Positions 11,522-17,594 are shown, numbered from the stretch's first letter. The stretch: 19,537 nt of DNA from CAZDDW01 sp964480695 (GCA_964480695.1 CAYZPO010000016.1:1-19537); one strand, 5' to 3'. Translations and numbers: made by a program. Notes: a model not told the origin generated them from the sequence alone.

Positions 11522-12433
11522 GTGATCAGAGTACAAAGATCGCAAACATTCGACCATGACGTAGTTGCTCGCTGTATTTACGGACGACGACAGCATAAAA
11601 TAACCTCAACCGCAGTGATTCTGTCAGCTCTAATGAAAGCCGAGTTGCAAGAATTCCTAACCCAATTTCTGGCTTCTGCAGGAGCCCCGGATCACGGAGT
11701 GTATCTACGAGTTGATGCATTTTTCGATGAGCTTTGTCTAAAAATCATCGAAATTAATGCCTGTTTCGTAGACGGCTGGGGAATCGCCCTGAATCTGACC
11801 CGCGCCGCCAACCACCCCGTCTATCTCAGTCACGTGAGATTCCCTACACTATGGGTAGTTGAAGAAAAACTCTATCGACCAGAGGCTGAACTGGCCTGTG
11901 ATGAACTCAGACTACACGACCAACAAGCAAGGGTAATTCGACCTGGCGAACTCAAGCAAATGAAGAAGCAGCCTCTGGTTTACTGGTACGGTCGCAGCCG
12001 AGATTATCCAAACATTGTCCCGGCTGGTGGTCCAAGTCTAGATAACAAACTACACTTGGCTCGGTTCAGTCGAGGATGGCAGGGCGATCTGGTACACACA
12101 CCCCACTGTCATTGGAATGAGGCTACTCCGTGGGATGAACTTCCTCCAGATGGGGTGGTTAAACCTTGCGACAAAGATCGTGCTAATTCTGTTCAGGTGT
12201 CAAACATCTCCTCCCACAGACTACCCGTACACCTAAGGCAACTTTACGAAGCCGGAAAAATCGTCGTCCAAGAAAGGATCGAACCCTACCTAACGCCTCA
12301 CGGCTCACCGACCCAACTGATCATCATGACCGCTGGAGCCCGGCCGATCGCTGGCTATCTGCAGATCGCTCGTCCAGGAACCTTCTGCATCACCGACAAC
12401 TCCACTCACGGCCCCCTTCTCTTTGGAGACTAG
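11522..12433 (+). CDS. Candidate ATP-grasp-like ligase, attenuator-controlled
   Basis: The GTG start at 11522 follows GGAGG at 11512; an in-frame TTG further upstream lies in the terminator tail and is rejected. The 303-residue protein has YLRVDAFFDE (61-70) and CLKIIEINACFVDGWG (72-87), which resemble the R-x-D...EiNa pattern of the pre-ATP-grasp part of glutathionylspermidine-synthase-like enzymes. Further on, PDGVVKPCDKDRANSVQV (209-226) and IVVQERIEPYL (247-257) look like the nucleotide-binding lysine strand and hinge strand of an ATP-grasp fold. The end, RPIAGYLQIARPG with TDNSTHGPLLFGD, fits the usual Arg...Asn metal-binding region. If right, it joins a carboxylate to an amine using ATP. 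It is a distant match seen by eye. Confidence 0.45.
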   Translation: MIRVQRSQTFDHDVVARCIYGRRQHKITSTAVILSALMKAELQEFLTQFLASAGAPDHGVYLRVDAFFDELCLKIIEINACFVDGWGIALNLTRAANHPVYLSHVRFPTLWVVEEKLYRPEAELACDELRLHDQQARVIRPGELKQMKKQPLVYWYGRSRDYPNIVPAGGPSLDNKLHLARFSRGWQGDLVHTPHCHWNEATPWDELPPDGVVKPCDKDRANSVQVSNISSHRLPVHLRQLYEAGKIVVQERIEPYLTPHGSPTQLIIMTAGARPIAGYLQIARPGTFCITDNSTHGPLLFGD

Positions 12434-12451
12434 GAAGAACTAACTCACCTC

Positions 12452-12479
12452 GGCTGGCGCTCGACCCAGAGCGCCGGCC
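12452..12479 (+). other. Stable hairpin without U-tract between two genes
   Basis: GGCTGGCGCTC-6 bases-GAGCGCCGGCC makes an 11 bp stem with one G-U pair. No T-run follows, so it is a poor terminator by itself. It could protect the upstream mRNA end or allow partial read-through into the HAD gene at 12498, for which no separate promoter is evident. Confidence 0.55.
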
Positions 12480-12497
12480 ACTCACCCAACTAATAAT

Positions 12498-13124
12498 ATG
12501 CAAACTATTATCTTTGACCTAGACGGCACACTGACTGATCTTTGGCCAATTGAGCGAGAGACTTTGGCTGAGATGCTGATCACTCGTAATCCTTTTAGTA
12601 AAAGTAAAATTCTGAAAACTATCGAGGGTATAAAACAGTCTGGCCAAAATTCGCTTTGGCTAATTTTCAATCAGGCTAGTGGCACAAAAATGAATCGCCA
12701 AGAATTTTGCCAGCAATATGATCAGATCCAAAAGCGAATGATAGAAAAAAACTCTTACCCAAAAATAAAAAATCTGATCTCTATTGAAGACATTAAGAAG
12801 ATCGAAAATGATTATCGCTTTGCCTTAGTCACTGGTAGTCGAAAACAGGAAGCTCTTTATGTTCTCAAACGACTTGAGATTTTAGACTTGTTTGAGTCTG
12901 ACTTAATCATAACTTCTGATATGGTCCCTGAAAGTAAAGATACGGGCAAGGCGTTTCAAATAATCAAAGACAAGGCTGGTGAAGGAGCGATCGTTATTGG
13001 TGATTCTGAATCAGACAAAGCTGGGGCACAAAAAACAAAATTATTTTATATCATAGTAGACAAAAACTCTCCTGAAAGAACTTGGTCTGTTCTTAGCGTC
13101 TTCAAAAACCTGACTTTAGATTAA
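12498..13124 (+). CDS. HAD-superfamily hydrolase
   Basis: This 208-residue protein has all four HAD motifs: DLDGT with nucleophile Asp7 and acid Asp9, TGS (112-114), Lys151 in SKDTGKAF, and GDSESD (169-173) for Mg2+ binding. A helical cap (about 15-90) indicates a subclass I phosphatase of the phosphoglycolate phosphatase / beta-phosphoglucomutase type; the substrate is unknown. It is AT-rich compared with its neighbours on both sides. The ATG follows TAATA directly with no ribosome site, and transcription probably depends on read-through from the gene upstream. The next unit begins 25 bases after its stop. Confidence 0.85.
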   Translation: MQTIIFDLDGTLTDLWPIERETLAEMLITRNPFSKSKILKTIEGIKQSGQNSLWLIFNQASGTKMNRQEFCQQYDQIQKRMIEKNSYPKIKNLISIEDIKKIENDYRFALVTGSRKQEALYVLKRLEILDLFESDLIITSDMVPESKDTGKAFQIIKDKAGEGAIVIGDSESDKAGAQKTKLFYIIVDKNSPERTWSVLSVFKNLTLD

Positions 13125-13148
13125 AAACAATGTTCGTTTTTTGTTTTC

Positions 13149-13177
13149 TTGACAGGGGATAACTCCTGTGATATTTT
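13149..13177 (+). promoter_or_regulatory. Promoter of the Thr/Arg-leader unit
   Basis: TTGACA (13149-13154), a 17-base spacer and TATTTT (13172-13177) with an extended TG. As in the other two attenuator units, the leader ATG follows after nine bases. Confidence 0.75.
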
Positions 13178-13186
13178 CGAAGTAGT

Positions 13187-13279
13187 ATGAATCATACATA
13201 CACCACAACTCGCCGATGTCGCATGATGACAGCTCCGAAGGCTGTCAATTTTGCGTGTGCGCGAGTCATGGTGTTGTAA
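13187..13279 (+). CDS. Leader peptide ORF rich in Thr and Arg codons
   Basis: A 30-codon ORF starting MNHTYTTTRRCRMMTAPK, TAA at 13277-13279. Its first twelve codons contain four Thr (one T before Y, then TTT) and three Arg. The Thr/Arg codons include CACCACAACTCGC (13201-13213), which can pair with GCGAGTCATGGTG (13261-13273) at 11 of 13 positions. ATG position relative to the promoter matches the leaders at 11369 and 17477. Confidence 0.45.
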   Translation: MNHTYTTTRRCRMMTAPKAVNFACARVMVL

Positions 13280-13332
13280 TCCATATCTAACAAGTGGATG
13301 AACTCCGTCGCACACGCGGCGGTGTTTTGTTA
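13201..13332 (+). promoter_or_regulatory. Attenuator-like RNA with competing hairpins
   Basis: Terminator candidate: CCGTCGC-acac-GCGGCGG (13305-13322, one G-U pair) followed by TGTTTTGTTATAT. Competing pairing: GCGTGTGCG (13253-13261) with CGCACACGC (13309-13317), which would break that hairpin. Upstream pairing: 13201-13213 with 13261-13273. A local hairpin GACAGC-7 bases-GCTGTC (about 13228-13246) may be a pause site. The mutually exclusive helices have the logic of a peptide-leader attenuator. Confidence 0.5.
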
Positions 13333-13388
13333 TATACGAACCTTTTAAACCTAGGAACCGAACAGGTTCCGAAAGGGGTTGGTTAGAG

Positions 13389-14624
13389 ATGACCGAAATC
13401 AAAATTGTGATTGACGACCAGTTGTCTTTGGCTCAACTTGTTGAGCTCATGCTTCAAGGTCACTCCATACAACGTAGCTGCCATATTGGTAACGTCTACG
13501 CTGCCAACCTAGCCGTGGGCACTGCTGGTATCCCACTGATCCTGTACGACCGGACCATGTCCGAGGTGGATGTAAACTACCATCCACAGCTACTGGTGCG
13601 GAACGGACGAGCTGAGCGCTTGCCGATTAGCAACTATCGTTCGCATCGCTTCGTCCCGTTCATGGAGTTCGAACCTGGCCACGGCTTTCCAGCGGCCAAC
13701 CCAGCGGCCCTGCATGTCCAACAGCTTCGACACGTCTTGCCTCAAACGGACATCCACACCTTCAGCGCCCACTTGATTCAGATGTGGCCACGAGTAGTTC
13801 CGGTCCTGCGTTTGCTGATGCAGCAACTGGATCCTAAACTGATCTTCGACCGCCTGGTCATGCCAGATGGTCAGATCCTGCAAGCACGCTTTACGGACCA
13901 TAATCTGATCCATTTCACCAATCGTCCTGGAGACGGTTATCGAAAAGAAGTGGTGCATCGAAATGACCTGATCGATCTGGCTGATGAGCTGCATCACTGT
14001 GTAGCCCGACGGGTTGATGGAAACATGGACTTCCCGTCAGTCAAGGGTCCCCTGATCTCTTTACGTGCCTCAGCCGTGATCGACACCCTGGTCGAAACCA
14101 TGATCACTGGCAAGTATGACGTCTACCATCTGAGTGGCCCGGATATGTATCGCTACGTGGGTCGAATGCAGGGTTGGCTCGATCAGGTAGTAGAGCTACT
14201 CAAGCCTATGGCTGATCAGCTCCCGGCTGGTCGGATCACTCTCCACGTCATTCCCAGCGCTGATCTGCGCTTGGTGACTGATGAACAAAACGCTGAGCGT
14301 CTAGAAGCGGTTCTGGACGTGATCGAACAGGCCGTGACTGATCGTCAGCGCAATCGTGAACGAGCTCAAGGCAGCCTGGTTCCTTCGGCTGAAATGATCG
14401 CCGAGTTCCGGGCGCAAAAGCAGAGCCGCGCCACTACGGTCAGTCGCTTGATCAAGGTCACGGATGTGTTCTACGATATCGCTAGCGCTAACTACCTCAA
14501 CCAGCACGACCTGGACCCATTGGCTGGTCGCGGACTGTACTTGCCTGAACGCGTTCGTCAGATGAACATGGCTGAACTTGATTCGATCATGCGCCGCTTG
14601 CGCAATCTGAGCAAAGCAGCCTGA
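13389..14624 (+). CDS. 411-residue orphan protein under attenuator-like control
   Basis: This is a large soluble protein with no signal peptide or TM helix. The N-terminal part (about 1-100) is mixed alpha/beta (IKIVIDDQLSLAQLVELMLQ). The middle is helical with many aromatic and His residues (IHTFSAHLIQMWPRVVPVLR). The C-terminal third (about 290-411) is a long charged helix (VIEQAVTDRQRNRERAQG) ending LDSIMRRLRNLSKAA. The ATG follows a hairpin GGAACC-gaaca-GGTTCC and a GAAAGGGG site. Codon choice is GC-rich, unlike the HAD gene before it and the dipeptidase after it. I do not recognise the family, and neither neighbour suggests a function. Confidence 0.75.
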   Translation: MTEIKIVIDDQLSLAQLVELMLQGHSIQRSCHIGNVYAANLAVGTAGIPLILYDRTMSEVDVNYHPQLLVRNGRAERLPISNYRSHRFVPFMEFEPGHGFPAANPAALHVQQLRHVLPQTDIHTFSAHLIQMWPRVVPVLRLLMQQLDPKLIFDRLVMPDGQILQARFTDHNLIHFTNRPGDGYRKEVVHRNDLIDLADELHHCVARRVDGNMDFPSVKGPLISLRASAVIDTLVETMITGKYDVYHLSGPDMYRYVGRMQGWLDQVVELLKPMADQLPAGRITLHVIPSADLRLVTDEQNAERLEAVLDVIEQAVTDRQRNRERAQGSLVPSAEMIAEFRAQKQSRATTVSRLIKVTDVFYDIASANYLNQHDLDPLAGRGLYLPERVRQMNMAELDSIMRRLRNLSKAA

Positions 14625-14642
14625 ACCACCCCCCCACCTCAA

Positions 14643-14669
14643 TCCGGGCAGATTCATCCCCTGCCCGGA
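14643..14669 (+). terminator. Hairpin after the 411-residue gene
   Basis: TCCGGGCAG-9 bases-CTGCCCGGA is a perfect 9 bp stem. It is followed by CCCCCTTACTTGATTT rather than an immediate U-run, so termination may be weak. Confidence 0.6.
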
Positions 14670-14680
14670 CCCCCTTACTT

Positions 14681-14704
14681 GATTTAATGATTTAATGATT
14701 TAAT
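14681..14704 (+). repeat. Three tandem copies of GATTTAAT forming a -10 region
   Basis: GATTTAAT is repeated three times without a gap. The last copy supplies TTTAAT (14699-14704), exactly six bases before the dipeptidase ATG, consistent with a leaderless transcript. No good -35 is visible. Confidence 0.6.
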
Positions 14705-14710
14705 GTTTCT

Positions 14711-15661
14711 ATGATAATTGACGGCCACCAAGATCTGATCTGGTATTTAGAAAACAAACCGCTGGATCAATCGCTACAAACTAATCTCGAGTTATTACGC
14801 CAAGCCGACGTCTGTGTCTGCTTTGGTTCTATTTTTGTTGATAATGAGCAAGAACGCTGTGACCCCACTGTCGTGTCTGACGAGATCGAAAAGTATCTAA
14901 ACTTCATTTCTCAAAATAATTTAATCTTAATCCAAAACCAAAACGACCTCGACCGCGCCTTAAATAGCGGCTCCCTTGGGCTCCTGCTCCATCTTGAAGG
15001 AGCAGATGCTTTGCAGGAGAAGAACTGGCAGGAGTCACTTGAGTGCTGGAAAGCTGCGGGTCTAAGGTCAGTCGGAATCGTTTGGAATAACCAAAACGAT
15101 CTGGGCTCAGGTGCCTCTGTCGGGAGTGACGCCCGTAAGGGCGTTATCTCGAACCAAGGTCTAACCACTCTCGGCCGCAAAGTGATTCAATGGCTTGATC
15201 AAAATGATATCATTGTAGATCTGTCACACATGAACGAACAGACATTTTGGGATACGTTGGAGATTGTGCAAAACCCACCGATCATCACTCACGGCAACGC
15301 TCGCTTTTATTCTGACAAGATCAGAAATTATTCTGACGATCAAATAAAAGCTGTGGCTGAACGCGGTGGACTGATCGGAGTGTGCCTAGCTCCGAGTTTG
15401 ATCCGAGGCGACCGCCCAGCAACCCTGAACGATATAATTGTCCAGATTGAATATTTAGTTGAAGTAGCTGGGATCGATCATGTGGCTTTCGGATCTGATT
15501 TTGGTGGAATCACTGCTGACCAACTGATCCCAGGTGCTGAGCAGGTGACAGTTTTGCCGACAATTCTTAAAATGCTTCGCGCTCGCGGATGGTCAGAGAC
15601 AAACCTCAAACAACTAGCTTGGAAAAATTATTCACGATATCTAAAAAATCGACTCCCGTAG
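14711..15661 (+). CDS. M19 membrane-dipeptidase-family hydrolase
   Basis: The product is 316 residues, a typical length for M19 (renal dipeptidase-like) zinc enzymes that cleave dipeptides, often with a D- or dehydro-residue. Metal ligands and motifs are in order: DGHQD (4-8), HLEGAD with bridging Glu96, VDLSHM with His173, THGNAR with His194 (usual form SHSNAR), and HVAFGSDFGG with Asp263. No signal peptide is present, so it is likely cytoplasmic. Residues about 137-147 (VGSDARKGVIS) are encoded by a palindromic element and fall between GSG and GLTTLG, where M19 proteins have a variable loop. It is followed by an Asp/Glu racemase gene, which suggests handling of D-amino-acid-containing peptides, perhaps from peptidoglycan. 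Confidence 0.9.
   Translation: MIIDGHQDLIWYLENKPLDQSLQTNLELLRQADVCVCFGSIFVDNEQERCDPTVVSDEIEKYLNFISQNNLILIQNQNDLDRALNSGSLGLLLHLEGADALQEKNWQESLECWKAAGLRSVGIVWNNQNDLGSGASVGSDARKGVISNQGLTTLGRKVIQWLDQNDIIVDLSHMNEQTFWDTLEIVQNPPIITHGNARFYSDKIRNYSDDQIKAVAERGGLIGVCLAPSLIRGDRPATLNDIIVQIEYLVEVAGIDHVAFGSDFGGITADQLIPGAEQVTVLPTILKMLRARGWSETNLKQLAWKNYSRYLKNRLP
15122..15150 (+). repeat. In-frame palindromic element inside the dipeptidase gene
   Basis: GGGAGTGACGCCCGT followed by AAGGGCGTTATCTC. Its stem GACGCCC/GGGCGTT encloses a short loop. It is almost identical (one difference over about 26 bases) to the minus-strand element at 2081-2107 in the unrelated DUF4015 gene, and is read in the same frame: GSDARKGVIS here, GSDARQGVIT there. 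Confidence 0.75.
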
Positions 15662-15692
15662 TTTCGGATTTCGATATTCTTATTTCGGATTT
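15662..15692 (+). repeat. Two direct copies of TTTCGGATTT before the racemase start
   Basis: TTTCGGATTT occurs at 15662-15671 and 15683-15692 with TCGATATTC-like sequence between. The ATG at 15694 follows directly. TATTCT at about 15674 could be a -10 box. Confidence 0.6.
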
Positions 15693-15693
15693 T

Positions 15694-16416
15694 ATGCTCC
15701 TCGGCATTATCGGAGGCATGGGACCGGCAGCCGGATATGATCTGGCACAAAAAATTGTTACAGCCACATCAGTTCAGTCTGATGTTGATCACCTGCCAGT
15801 TCTAGTTGCCTCCATTCCTACAATTCCAGACAGAACCGAAGCCTTATTTCTTGAAGGGTCAAATTTTGTGCCAGCTGTGGTTGATGTTGGGCAACGCTTA
15901 GTGCAGGCTGGAGCCACGCATTTAGTCATAGCTTGTAACACGGCTCACGCCAGACTTGATCAAATCAGAGTCCAGTTACCTGTTCCAGTTTTATCTATGC
16001 CAGAATTAGTACTGCAACAGGTTGCCGCGCTAGAGCTCAAACAAATAGTTCTGTTTGCCAGTAACGGAACCGTGTTGGCTGACGTTTACAAATCAAGTGC
16101 TGTCAAAATAATTGAACCAAGCAGGGCCGAACAAATAATTATTAACGAAGCGATCTATTTGATCAAGGCCGGGCAACTGTCTCAGGGACAGGATCTCTTG
16201 ATTCCGGTACTAGCACGTTATGAAGAGATTTCAGTCTTGCTGGCTTGTACTGAACTGCCGCTGGTCTTGTCCGAGTTTGAATTTCCGAACGTCCTGGATG
16301 CGACACGCTTGTTTGCTGAAAAACTTATCCACAGTTTAAGCTTAAATTCATTCCTTGCGTTCGGTTTTTGTTCGTGTTATGATACGAACAGAAGGCGAAT
16401 AGCCTTGTTTCATTGA
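15694..16416 (+). CDS. Aspartate/glutamate racemase family protein
   Basis: The protein begins MLLGIIGGMGPAAGYD, the family's N-terminal signature, and has both catalytic cysteine motifs: ACNTAH (Cys81) and LACTELP (Cys185). It interconverts L- and D-Asp or Glu, or is a related amino-acid racemase. Start 15694 is chosen because the signature begins there; an earlier in-frame ATG overlaps the dipeptidase. Conserved sequence ends near AEKLIHSL, and the last 25 or so residues are encoded by the lexA promoter and operator. The C-terminal extension is therefore odd, and lexA control DNA is constrained twice. It is 240 residues in all, close to family length. Confidence 0.88.
   Translation: MLLGIIGGMGPAAGYDLAQKIVTATSVQSDVDHLPVLVASIPTIPDRTEALFLEGSNFVPAVVDVGQRLVQAGATHLVIACNTAHARLDQIRVQLPVPVLSMPELVLQQVAALELKQIVLFASNGTVLADVYKSSAVKIIEPSRAEQIIINEAIYLIKAGQLSQGQDLLIPVLARYEEISVLLACTELPLVLSEFEFPNVLDATRLFAEKLIHSLSLNSFLAFGFCSCYDTNRRRIALFH
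16355..16389 (+). promoter_or_regulatory. lexA promoter with SOS-box-like operator
   Basis: TTGCGT (16355-16360), a 17-base spacer and TATGAT (16378-16383) with an extended TG. The inverted repeat GTTCGT-8 bases-ACGAAC (16370-16389) straddles the -10, where a bound repressor would block transcription. Together with the adjacent lexA gene this suggests autoregulation. Confidence 0.7.
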
Positions 16417-16436
16417 CTCATAACTTCCCTACTCAT

Positions 16437-17063
16437 ATGCCTCCCCTAACCAAGAAACAATGTGAGGTTCTAGAGTTTATTAAAAAGTTCATTAAGACAA
16501 ATGGTTTTGCGCCATCTTATCGCGAGATTGCCGACAACTTTGGTCTGTCATCTCCATCAACGATTCACCAACATATCCAAGGCTTGGTAGAAAAGGGCGT
16601 GATCGAGATTGATGATACTGGTTGTGCACGATCAATTGAGATTGTTGATCAAAGTGTGTCTGAGCCAGCAGCGCCGAGTGTCTTACTTCCGTTGGCTGGT
16701 GTGATCACCGCTGGTGAACCGATTGAGGCAGTTGAGGACAACGAAGCTATGGCTGTTCCTGCAGACTTTGTGGTCGATGGTGATAACTCGTACGTTTTGA
16801 AAGTAAAGGGACGTTCAATGATTGAAGACGGAATTTTTGATGGAGACTATGTCGTAGTTGAACGCAATCCTTCACCTAAGAACGGAGATGTGGTCGTAGC
16901 CTTGCTCGACAACGCTTATGCGACTCTAAAACGTTTCTACCGTGAAGACACAAATATTCGCTTACAACCAGCCAACTCAACCATGCAACCGATTATTGTT
17001 TCTGGAGATTTAAACATCCAAGGTATTGTCCGCGCCGTGATTCGCAAATTCGCGGCAGTCTAA
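16437..17063 (+). CDS. lexA: LexA repressor
   Basis: The 208-residue product (from ATG 16437, MPPLTKKQCE) has the LexA layout. A winged helix-turn-helix comes first (about 26-49, SYREIADNFGLSSPSTIHQH). The self-cleavage site is the Ala92-Gly93 bond in GVITAGEP. The S24-type serine/lysine dyad is Ser127 in VKGRSMIEDG and Lys165 in ATLKRFY. It represses DNA-damage genes and cleaves itself with RecA filaments. An in-frame TTG 24 bases upstream is less likely because LexA proteins begin at the T..Q-E helix. A palindromic operator overlaps its own promoter. No Shine-Dalgarno is evident. No SOS target gene such as recA lies in this window, though an AlkD-like repair gene is nearby without a visible matching box. 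Confidence 0.95.
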   Translation: MPPLTKKQCEVLEFIKKFIKTNGFAPSYREIADNFGLSSPSTIHQHIQGLVEKGVIEIDDTGCARSIEIVDQSVSEPAAPSVLLPLAGVITAGEPIEAVEDNEAMAVPADFVVDGDNSYVLKVKGRSMIEDGIFDGDYVVVERNPSPKNGDVVVALLDNAYATLKRFYREDTNIRLQPANSTMQPIIVSGDLNIQGIVRAVIRKFAAV

Positions 17064-17071
17064 ATTGATTC

Positions 17072-17092
17072 TCTCCCCTTTCTAAGGGGAGA
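17072..17092 (+). terminator. Hairpin after lexA
   Basis: CTCCCCTT-tct-AAGGGGAG is a perfect 8 bp stem without a U-run. It looks as much like a dispersed intergenic palindrome as a terminator. A second inverted repeat, GTTCTG-10 bases-CAGAAC, follows at 17104-17125. Confidence 0.45.
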
Positions 17093-17168
17093 CTCAATAG
17101 GGGTTCTGCTTAGAGCATCAGAACGGTTGATTAAAATTATCTAAATAACAAACTAAAAACAAAAACAT

Positions 17169-17318
17169 ATGTCTACCACTACCCTACGCTATTACTCATC
17201 TACTCTGGCTTTCATGGATCGACCGCGACGCATGGAGCGAGCTCGTAAGCGAGCACGGACCAAGTTGTCCCGCCGTCGCTTCCGCCGCAGTGTCCGAAGT
17301 TTACTTTCAAGGACATAA
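17169..17318 (+). CDS. Arginine-rich 49-residue protein (tentative)
   Basis: An ORF starting MSTTTLRYYSSTLAFMDRPR whose second half is extremely basic (ERARKRARTKLSRRRFRRSV). Such composition fits a nucleic-acid-binding peptide. It does not match ribosomal protein bL34 or bS21 by eye. No Shine-Dalgarno precedes the ATG (AACATATG) and the upstream A-rich region has no convincing promoter. It lies directly before a long hairpin RNA, so the whole 17160-17430 segment might instead be one structured non-coding transcript. Confidence 0.35.
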   Translation: MSTTTLRYYSSTLAFMDRPRRMERARKRARTKLSRRRFRRSVRSLLSRT

Positions 17319-17327
17319 CATTAAAAC

Positions 17328-17429
17328 CCGAGCAGCTGCTGGTCTGTCATCTGGCGTTTCGCATATGATCGCTTACTCCTCCTGGCGGGCGTATGCTTGA
17401 GACGTGATGACGGGCCGCCATTTGCTCGG
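17328..17429 (+). ncRNA. Long interrupted hairpin RNA, class unknown
   Basis: The arms pair in series: CCGAGCA with TGCTCGG, a 6x6 internal loop, GGTC with GGCC, a 1x1 mismatch, GTCATC with GATGAC, a small internal loop, GTTTC with GAGAC, a two-base bulge, and GCATA with TATGC. That is about 27 base pairs including two G-U. The apical loop of about 26 bases contains CTCCTCC, complementary to a Shine-Dalgarno sequence. TTTGTT follows the outer stem, so it could also end a transcript. It lacks the conserved loop of SRP RNA and the ends of tmRNA. It may be a regulatory RNA or the 3' part of the preceding transcript. Confidence 0.45.
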
Positions 17430-17438
17430 TTTGTTAAC

Positions 17439-17466
17439 TTGTCAGAATATACTGACCTGTTATAAT
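17439..17466 (+). promoter_or_regulatory. Promoter of the Tyr-leader / GNAT-like unit with internal palindrome
   Basis: TTGTCA (17439-17444), a 16-base spacer and TATAAT (17461-17466) with an extended TG. Between the boxes lies GTCAG-AATATA-CTGAC (17441-17456), a palindrome positioned to bind a repressor. Confidence 0.75.
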
Positions 17467-17476
17467 AGTTCTAGTT

Positions 17477-17539
17477 ATGGATATCAGTTGCCACAACTTG
17501 AACAGCTATTATTATCTCTTTAGTCCGACAAGGGTCTAA
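17477..17539 (+). CDS. Leader peptide ORF with three consecutive Tyr codons
   Basis: A 20-codon ORF, MDISCHNLNSYYYLF then SPTRV, TAA at 17537-17539. Tyr codons lie at 17507-17515. Its ATG is ten bases after the -10, so it is almost leaderless. Codons for S-P-T-R contain GTCCGACAAG (17523-17532), which pairs with CTTGTCGGGC (17575-17584) inside the terminator. The plan matches the His-leader unit at 11369. Confidence 0.55.
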   Translation: MDISCHNLNSYYYLFSPTRV

Positions 17540-17566
17540 AAGGGATTTTAATTAGCTAAAATTTCG

Positions 17567-17594
17567 ATCAGGCTCTTGTCGGGCCTGGTTTTTG
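17567..17594 (+). terminator. Attenuator terminator upstream of the GNAT-like gene
   Basis: ATCAGGC-9 bases-GCCTGGT forms a 7 bp stem (one G-U) followed by TTTTGGTTTTG. It sits between the leader ORF and the Shine-Dalgarno at 17617. Pairing of 17523-17532 with 17575-17584 would remove its loop and part of its 3' arm. Confidence 0.65.

Noticed and set aside
17328..17429. SRP (4.5S) RNA or tmRNA
   Set aside because: The conserved GGAAG-type SRP tip and tmRNA ends with CCA are absent on both strands.
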